DNA of 7,217 nt, from assembly GCA_014384515.1 (NCBI GenBank), contig JACNFS010000054.1:1-7217 (forward strand), written 5' to 3'. Positions 1 to 3,574 of the stretch are shown in pieces. This DNA comes from Dehalococcoidia bacterium (GTDB lineage: Bacteria; Chloroflexota; Dehalococcoidia; GIF9; UBA5629). The notes beneath the pieces were generated by a model that was not told the origin of the DNA, ran no database searches, and was given only the letters and a program-made list of their open reading frames with translations. Position 1 is the first letter of the stretch, and each line of letters starts with the position of its first letter. Made by a program: the position numbers and the translations under genes.

Positions 1-2
1 AC

Positions 3-251
3 CGCCAGGTGATTTGCGTCACCCATCTCCCACAAATCGCTGCTTTCGGCGATGCCCACTACAACGTGCACAAGGACGGCTCCGGCACTCGAACTGTAAG
101 CATGCTCAACACCCTTCAAGGCGAGTCTCGGATTGCGGAACTCGCCGTTATGCTTGGCGGTCCTCAATATACTGAAACCTCCCTGAACGACGCCCGCGAA
201 CTCATGCAAAAAGCGGAGACCTGGAAAGAATCCCGCCGCAAAGAAACCTGA
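3..251 (+). CDS. recN: DNA repair protein RecN, C-terminal fragment (5' end outside window)
   Basis: This is the last 82 codons of RecN, the SMC-like ATPase recruited early to DNA double-strand breaks. The frame is already open at base 3 (Arg-Gln-Val-Ile-Cys-Val), so the gene starts upstream of the window. The GTG at position 9 is an internal Val codon, not a start. The diagnostic segment is VTHLPQIAAFGDAHYNVHK, the H-loop region that follows Walker B in RecN head domains. After it come the usual short 'GESRIAELAVMLGG' stretch and a lysine/arginine-rich tail. RecN is normally about 550-570 residues, so roughly the final 15% is visible. Walker A, the coiled coil, the signature motif and Walker B are all outside. 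The stop is TGA at 249-251. Nothing downstream looks co-transcribed: the next gene is about 230 bp away and differs in composition. Confidence 0.93.
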   Translation, partial: RQVICVTHLPQIAAFGDAHYNVHKDGSGTRTVSMLNTLQGESRIAELAVMLGGPQYTETSLNDARELMQKAETWKESRRKET

Positions 252-480
252 GCATCCTCAGCCCCGCCGCGGTCCTCGCCGAGAAGACGTGGTTCTTGAC
301 CAGCATGTGGTTCTCTTCCTTTCCTTTTCGTTTCCATACATATCATGGCTCGTTTCCGGGCCCGCGCGAGCCCCTTCCTGATGTAATGCTGAGGTTTTTC
401 GGATTCTTTCCTAGGAGTCCAAGATCACTTTGCAGACTATTATCAGGTATGATAGGCTTCCATTAAGCGAGGTGTATTCT
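252..480. other. Intergenic spacer between recN and the HEPN gene
   Basis: I see no convincing gene here. A small 5-bp stem (ctgag 248-252 / ctcag 257-261, loop catc) overlaps the recN stop but has no following T run, so it is a poor intrinsic terminator. The sequence gctgagg at 388-394 is complementary to cctcagc at 256-262 and is followed directly by five Ts (395-399). This long-range pairing could help end recN transcription but is weak evidence. A TATCAT hexamer at 341-346 is a possible -10 box, with no recognisable -35. The 10-mer cccgcgcgag at 361-370 recurs exactly at 1067-1076, on the other side of the next gene. A pyrimidine-rich tract spans roughly 310-335. Confidence 0.5.
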
Positions 481-1056
481 ATGGATGAAAAGCAAATATC
501 TAAAGTAATAAAACGTGCCGAAATAGAGAGCTCATTGAAAGCAGAGTGCCTTAGCACAATACCAGCACGAGTAGACCGCTACATGGAGCTTGACGTTCCT
601 GTATTAAGGCCAAATCATCATTTTGCTCTGGTTACTGCTGAGTGCGTCCTACTTTACCGCGATGGCTATTTCTTTGCTTGCATATCCTTATGCCAAGCGG
701 TAGCTGAAGCTGTAGTCCGTCTACTATGTGAAAGGAATGGAGAGAGAATCCACAAGTTTAGGAAGGGTGTTGGTAAACTTAAAGAACTCAAGGATGAGGT
801 CCCCCAAGACTGGATACATGGACTCCAAGAAATCTGGAGAGATCGCAATCATTATCATCATCTCAATCCTGAGGTTCAAACAGAAAAAAGAAAACTCAAG
901 AAGATTGCCAAAGGTAAGCTGGACGCACTTTTCGATATGGAAAGGGGAGTGTTTGCTTTTGACTTAGTTGGGGGTGCTGTTAGGCCCAAGCACCCTAAAT
1001 ACTGGGACGAACCTCAGAATGGGGCTTTGAATGTATTTCTAACGATTGAGCCATAA
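481..1056 (+). CDS. HEPN-domain protein, putative RNase (orphan)
   Basis: This is a hypothetical protein of 191 residues from ATG 481. I chose that start because GAGGT (469-473) lies 7 nt upstream. An in-frame TTG at 430 would add 17 residues, with AGGAG at 413-417 but a long 12-nt spacer. The centre has the pattern of HEPN helical domains: an amphipathic helix with YRDGYFFACISLCQAVAEA, then a long helix and the motif R-N-H-Y-H-H (codons 844-861). This fits R-x4-H with the favoured polar residue after Arg, the catalytic signature of HEPN ribonucleases. In the family this motif cleaves RNA in toxin-antitoxin, abortive-infection and other defence proteins, and related DUF4145-type proteins occur beside restriction systems. 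Here no MNT nucleotidyltransferase or other antitoxin is adjacent. There is no signal peptide or membrane segment. Base composition is clearly AT-richer than recN, suggesting acquisition. The HEPN call rests on motif and helix pattern only; the target is unknown. Confidence 0.62.
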   Translation: MDEKQISKVIKRAEIESSLKAECLSTIPARVDRYMELDVPVLRPNHHFALVTAECVLLYRDGYFFACISLCQAVAEAVVRLLCERNGERIHKFRKGVGKLKELKDEVPQDWIHGLQEIWRDRNHYHHLNPEVQTEKRKLKKIAKGKLDALFDMERGVFAFDLVGGAVRPKHPKYWDEPQNGALNVFLTIEP

Positions 1057-1298
1057 TCCATTTTCCCCCGCGCGAGTCGCCCGCCTACGGGTGACCGCTC
1101 TAAAGGTACAAACCTTCAGTACTGGCACGTCCATACTCTCTCCATTCACATAGAGTCTTGCGTTTGAAAAACTCATAGCGCCCCGGCCGTATACATGTTT
1201 TCCATGAATTAGTATGCATAGTCAATCGTCTCACCAAGCTATTGTAGCCTGGTGGCGAGATTCCAAACCAAGGACGTGACCCCTCAACGGATAAGCGA
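1057..1298. other. Gene-free spacer between convergent HEPN and DUF6125-like genes
   Basis: The first 50 bases are GC-rich (stem-loop at 1076-1095 and the repeated 10-mer cccgcgcgag at 1067-1076); the remainder is mixed. A minus-strand open frame crosses 1100-1417 but overlaps the real gene in another frame and has no ribosome-binding site. On the minus strand, near 1240-1270, the sequence ggtttggaatctcgccacc faintly resembles the 3' half of a tRNA T-arm. It has an extra base in the loop and no partner arms, so no RNA gene is called. Confidence 0.5.
1076..1095. other. Stem-loop downstream of the HEPN gene
   Basis: The arms gtcgcccg (1076-1083) and cgggtgac (1088-1095) form an 8-bp stem with one G-U pair and a 4-nt CCTA loop. 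The stem begins 20 nt after the HEPN stop codon. No T run follows on either strand, so it does not look like a standard intrinsic terminator. It could be an RNA 3'-end stabiliser, a weak bidirectional terminator between two convergent genes, or a repeat remnant. Confidence 0.4.
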
Positions 1299-1826
1299 CT
1301 ATTTGTTGAAGAAGAATTCGAAATCTCCAGAGCAGCAGCCTTTTTCATGCATGATACATCTTTCAATTTTCGGATGAGTGTTGACCTTAATTCCCAAAGT
1401 CTGAAACCAGCATTCAATTCTATAGATTACACCACATTCGTACTCCCCTATAAGTCCCGCTCGCTTCATGCCTTTGTAAGCGAAGCATTCTTGGTTCTGC
1501 CACTCCCAATGCAAAACATTTCTTGAAGGAACGCTAGTATGGAATTTGCTAAAAACTGAATATGGCAAGATTAGTTGCATCCCTTCACGTATGAACTTTT
1601 TGACTTCATCAAAGGTTTCTATCTGTTTTTCTATACCTAGAATCTTCCTCAATCTTTCCGCTTCAATCACAGACATGGATTTTATCGCCATCCTATTCAA
1701 CTTGTTGGCTGTGTCAATACCAAGTTCTCTTGACGTATTGAAGAACCACATTCCATCATGCGTCAGCCATCCGCTACCCAGCAAATCCCGTATTTCATCC
1801 TTCTTGATGCTGTTCAGTGTCCTCAT
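1299..1826 (-). CDS. DUF6125-like small protein with C-terminal cysteines
   Basis: This is a 175-residue soluble protein of unknown function. The ATG start at 1824-1826 is preceded by AGAGGG with a 7-nt gap, and an extended -10 lies about 45 nt upstream. The N-terminal half is helical, with 'LTHDGMWFFNTSRELGIDTANKLNR' (about 21-45) and 'VIEAERLRKILGI' (53-65). From memory this resembles the DUF6125 family of anaerobic bacteria and archaea ('D..WF...E.LG...A...N...W.....IEA.RL...LGI'). The C-terminal half is rich in cysteine: C114 in 'ECFAYKGMKRAGL', C131, C139 in 'ECWFQTLG', then C157-I-M-H160 and C164-C165 near the end. This could be a metal- or cofactor-binding fold, or a relative of the ATC hydrolase-like domain, but the ligand is inferred. 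No signal peptide or membrane segment is visible. It converges on the HEPN gene across 242 bp. It is AT-rich relative to the outer genes. Confidence 0.68.
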   Translation of the reverse strand: MRTLNSIKKDEIRDLLGSGWLTHDGMWFFNTSRELGIDTANKLNRMAIKSMSVIEAERLRKILGIEKQIETFDEVKKFIREGMQLILPYSVFSKFHTSVPSRNVLHWEWQNQECFAYKGMKRAGLIGEYECGVIYRIECWFQTLGIKVNTHPKIERCIMHEKGCCSGDFEFFFNK

Positions 1827-1868
1827 GTCTAATCCCTCTTCTTGAAGTTTCGCCGTTCACAACTGTTC

Positions 1869-1877
1869 ATTTTACCA
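1869..1877 (-). promoter_or_regulatory. Extended -10 promoter for the DUF6125-like gene
   Basis: Read on the minus strand this is TGG-TAAAAT: a -10 hexamer matching TATAAT at five of six positions with the TGN extension directly before it. No good -35 lies 16-18 bp upstream, which is normal for extended -10 promoters. The predicted start near 1862 would give a leader of about 36 nt before the ATG at 1826, carrying the AGAGGG ribosome-binding site. Confidence 0.45.
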
Positions 1878-1964
1878 AATACTCCCACAGGCTTCCTAGG
1901 GTAGCTGTGTCAGTCTTGCTGGGCTCTCGTAGCCCCCCAGCTCAAGCCCCAGGCACCTTGGCGC

Positions 1965-1978
1965 GTGAGTTAACTCAC
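1965..1978. promoter_or_regulatory. 14-bp perfect palindrome, CRP/FNR-type operator candidate
   Basis: GTGAGTTAACTCAC is perfectly self-complementary and contains GTGA-N6-TCAC, the half-site layout bound by CRP/FNR-family regulators. It lies about 110 bp upstream of the likely start of the minus-strand DUF6125-like gene and about 480 bp upstream of the methyltransferase start codon. Because it sits at the edge of a repeat-rich segment, it could equally be part of that repeat. Assigning it to a regulator is inference. Confidence 0.35.
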
Positions 1979-2007
1979 AGGAATAAGTTCACCCTCACCT
2001 TATTCCT
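1979..2007. repeat. Inverted repeat, 9-bp arms
   Basis: The arms aggaataag (1979-1987) and cttattcct (1999-2007) are perfectly complementary around an 11-nt centre. The repeat abuts the 14-bp palindrome with no gap. No T run follows, so a terminator role is unlikely. Confidence 0.6.
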
Positions 2008-2021
2008 CCCCCATTTCGGAG

Positions 2022-2056
2022 AAATCCTAAATCCTAATTTCTAAACTCTAAACAAA
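2022..2056. repeat. Degenerate 7-nt tandem repeat (five units)
   Basis: The tract divides exactly into aaatcct, aaatcct, aatttct, aaactct, aaacaaa. The first two units are identical and later ones drift while keeping the leading A run. The tract is strongly A-biased on the plus strand. Similar degenerate 'aatccta/aatccgaa' tracts are, from memory, common in non-coding repeats of many environmental bacteria. Related short strings (aaatatccgaa, aataaattccgaa) recur at about 2181-2198. Confidence 0.6.
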
Positions 2057-2101
2057 CGCGCATGGGCAGATGCCCACCAACGAATCATCAACATAGGGGT
2101 A

Positions 2102-2147
2102 GCCTAGAGCATCGGCTCTAGGCGTGATTGGAGCTGGTGCTCCAATC
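2102..2147. repeat. Two adjacent perfect hairpins sharing one apex sequence
   Basis: Hairpin 1 pairs gcctagagc (2102-2110) with gctctaggc (2115-2123) around ATCG. Hairpin 2 pairs gattggagc (2126-2134) with gctccaatc (2139-2147) around TGGT. Both have 9-bp stems and 4-nt loops, and both end at the apex in GAGC/GCTC. The outer five pairs differ between them yet remain perfectly complementary. Only two bases separate the hairpins, and gggt (2097-2100) can pair with accc (2149-2152) to clamp the pair into a three-way junction. The layout resembles REP/BIME-type repeats or a structured RNA. There is no protein motif or T run. Confidence 0.7.
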
Positions 2148-2175
2148 CACCCGCGGCAGACCACGAGAATCTATT

Positions 2176-2193
2176 TTCGGAATAAATTCCGAA
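2176..2193. repeat. Perfect inverted repeat, 7-8 bp arms
   Basis: The arms ttcggaat (2176-2183) and attccgaa (2186-2193) are fully complementary with a 2-nt centre. As RNA this would be a 7-bp stem with a TAAA loop. It is AT-richer than the hairpin pair 30 bp upstream and shares the 'ccgaa' wording of the neighbouring degenerate repeats. Confidence 0.6.
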
Positions 2194-2372
2194 TACAAAT
2201 ATCCGAAGTTCAGGGTTTGGGGATTGGTATTCTTATTTCTAGGGGAAAGGTTTTTTGGCGAAACCATGCCACCTGCACAATTCGTGTTGAGCACCTGAGG
2301 GCTGGGACAAAGGGATTTGGAGGTGCGACAGCATTGGGCTGCTGCGGGAGCAGTTCTAGCTTGTTAAATGCC

Positions 2373-2400
2373 TTGACGACCAGCCAACAGGTGGTTTAAC
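2373..2400 (+). promoter_or_regulatory. Candidate sigma-70-type promoter for the methyltransferase
   Basis: TTGACG (2373-2378) matches the -35 consensus at five of six positions. With a 16-bp spacer, TTTAAC (2395-2400) is a modest -10 (four of six). A start near 2407 would leave a 50-nt leader. The -10 lies inside the right arm (tttaaca, 2395-2401) of a 7-bp inverted repeat whose left arm is tgttaaa (2362-2368), so the two arms flank the -35. A repressor bound across the repeat would block the promoter; this is inference. Confidence 0.4.
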
Positions 2401-2456
2401 ATGCACACGGTAGCTACTATGGGAAATCCCGGGTATATCATCTCAGGAGGGGAGTC

Positions 2457-3542
2457 ATGGTAGAAGGAAATGGGTCACAGGCGCAGGGTCCTGTGCGCCC
2501 CGACGAGATCCTTGACATGGCCGGCTCTTTCTGGGTATCGGCCATTTTGAAAGCTGGCATTGAATTAGATGTTTTTACAACAATTGCAGCCGGCAATGAT
2601 ACTGTTGAGAAAGTGGCTTCCTCAATTAAGGCAAGTGAGCGTGGCGTCCGAATTCTACTCGATGCCCTTTGCGCACGTAGAATAATTTCAAAAGCAGAGG
2701 GCAAATATCTCCTAACCTCAGCAACGGATCAGTTCTTAGTAAAGGGCAAGGACTCCTACATGGGATATGCTGCCTTTAGCGTCCTAAGGGACTGGGATGC
2801 CCTGGGCAGGATTGCTGAGGCAGTGAAGAAAGGCGCGCCGATTGCCGATGTGTATGGTGCTCAGTCAGAAGCATGGGAGGAAGTGAGCCTAGGCTTAGTG
2901 CCGTCAGGATTGGCTACCGCCTCCATTATCGGTGATATCTTGGGAATTAGCGCCAAAATGCAGCCCGGGGTCAAAGTGCTGGATCTGGCGTGTGGTTCTG
3001 GAGTGTATGGTTATGTCCTACTGCAACGTGACGCCAAGGCAACCGTTACTGTTATTGACTGGCAAAACGTGCTAAAGGTGGCTCACAAAGTTGCCCACGA
3101 TATGGGTGTAGCTGGGCGTGTCACTTATAAACCGGGTGATATATTGAGCATCGATTACGGGGAGGACGAGTTTGATATTGCCATCGCCAGCAACATCTTG
3201 CAGGCTTTCGCCCCAGAAACCAATAAGACCATCCTCAGCAAGATATGCAAAGCCCTCAAGTACGGGGGTACCCTGGTGATTAATGACCTCGTTCCTGATG
3301 AAGAAAGGTGCAAGGCGCGCGGGGCTCTTAGCTTTGCAGTGTATATGCTGGTCGTTAGTACAGGCGGAGATGCCTATACCCTTTCCGAATTTGAGAGCTG
3401 GCTAAAGGACACCGGGTTTGACAACGTGGTCGAGCACAGGATTCGTGGAGCAACAACCATCATCACAGCAGCCAAGAAACCTCTTGCACTGCCAGCAGGT
3501 GAAGGCGGCGCCAAATGGGGATTGAAGCCCAGCAGCCCTTGA
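2457..3542 (+). CDS. SAM-dependent methyltransferase, O-methyltransferase family 2 type
   Basis: A 361-residue cytoplasmic methyltransferase. The ATG at 2457 has a strong AGGAGG (2445-2450) 6 nt upstream. Residues about 15-100 form a winged-helix dimerisation domain: 'FWVSAILKAGIELDVFTTI', then 'GVRILLDALCARRII'. The Rossmann SAM-binding domain follows. Motif I is VLDLACGSG (174-182), the acidic ribose-binding residue is D201 in 'VIDW', a GD pair is at 227-228, and 'DIAIASNILQAF' (240-251) is motif IV. 'ALKYGGTLVINDLVPDE' (266-282) is the following strand. This order matches the hydroxyneurosporene, acetylserotonin and BchU-type methyltransferases of secondary metabolism, pigments and cofactors. 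At the place where many O-methyltransferases carry the base-forming His ('LHDW/LHHF'), this protein has Gln249. BchU-type relatives also lack that His, so substrate and even O- versus C-transfer cannot be told. The last 20 residues form a Gly/Pro-rich tail. It is monocistronic and convergent with ppdK. Confidence 0.85.
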   Translation: MVEGNGSQAQGPVRPDEILDMAGSFWVSAILKAGIELDVFTTIAAGNDTVEKVASSIKASERGVRILLDALCARRIISKAEGKYLLTSATDQFLVKGKDSYMGYAAFSVLRDWDALGRIAEAVKKGAPIADVYGAQSEAWEEVSLGLVPSGLATASIIGDILGISAKMQPGVKVLDLACGSGVYGYVLLQRDAKATVTVIDWQNVLKVAHKVAHDMGVAGRVTYKPGDILSIDYGEDEFDIAIASNILQAFAPETNKTILSKICKALKYGGTLVINDLVPDEERCKARGALSFAVYMLVVSTGGDAYTLSEFESWLKDTGFDNVVEHRIRGATTIITAAKKPLALPAGEGGAKWGLKPSSP

Positions 3543-3553
3543 GCAGCGCATCG

Positions 3554-3571
3554 CCCTGGGTGCTCCCAAGG
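3554..3571. terminator. Weak hairpin between convergent methyltransferase and ppdK
   Basis: The sequence cctggg-tgct-cccaagg (3555-3571) can fold into a 6-bp stem with one bulged A. It lies within the 32-bp gap that separates the two convergent stop codons. There is no T run on either side, so a standard intrinsic terminator is not supported, but it is the only structure available to separate the two transcripts. Confidence 0.25.
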
Positions 3572-3574
3572 CAA

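Larger units (their letters stand above)
1850..2456. other. Gene-free, structure-rich region upstream of the methyltransferase
   Basis: About 600 bp without a supportable gene. The left part (1965-2193) contains, in order: a 14-bp perfect palindrome, a 9-bp inverted repeat, a 35-nt tract of 7-nt period, a short stem (tgggc/gccca, 2063-2076), two adjacent perfect 9-bp hairpins and a fourth perfect hairpin. The right part (about 2200-2456) looks like ordinary leader DNA with a candidate promoter. It also holds an inverted repeat gcacct/aggtgc (2291-2296, 2321-2326) and a 5-bp stem ctgct/agcag (2339-2353). Two open frames across the region (1817-2044 and 2124-2399) run through the palindromes and lack ribosome-binding sites, so I read them as chance. 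Confidence 0.6.

Noticed and set aside
1240..1275. tRNA-like 3' end on the minus strand (ggtttggaatctcgccacc)
   Set aside because: The T-loop has an extra base and does not fit GTTCRANYC. No D or anticodon arm or acceptor partner could be found upstream.
1100..1417. 105-codon minus-strand open frame
   Set aside because: It overlaps the DUF6125-like gene in another frame by more than 110 bp, lacks a ribosome-binding site and shows no recognisable domain.
481..1826. HEPN gene and DUF6125-like gene as a toxin-antitoxin operon
   Set aside because: They are convergent, 242 bp apart and have separate expression signals. No antitoxin-type domain is visible in the second protein.
1817..2044. 75-codon plus-strand open frame
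   Set aside because: It starts inside the minus-strand gene and passes through the palindrome, the inverted repeat and the 7-nt tract; it shows no coding signal.
2124..2399. 91-codon plus-strand open frame
   Set aside because: It starts at a GTG between the two hairpins, runs through inverted repeats, has no ribosome-binding site and has low-complexity residue use.
2291..2456. SAM- or SAH-sensing riboswitch before the methyltransferase
   Set aside because: Local stems exist (gcacct/aggtgc, ctgct/agcag), but I could not find the conserved core of the SAM or SAH classes.
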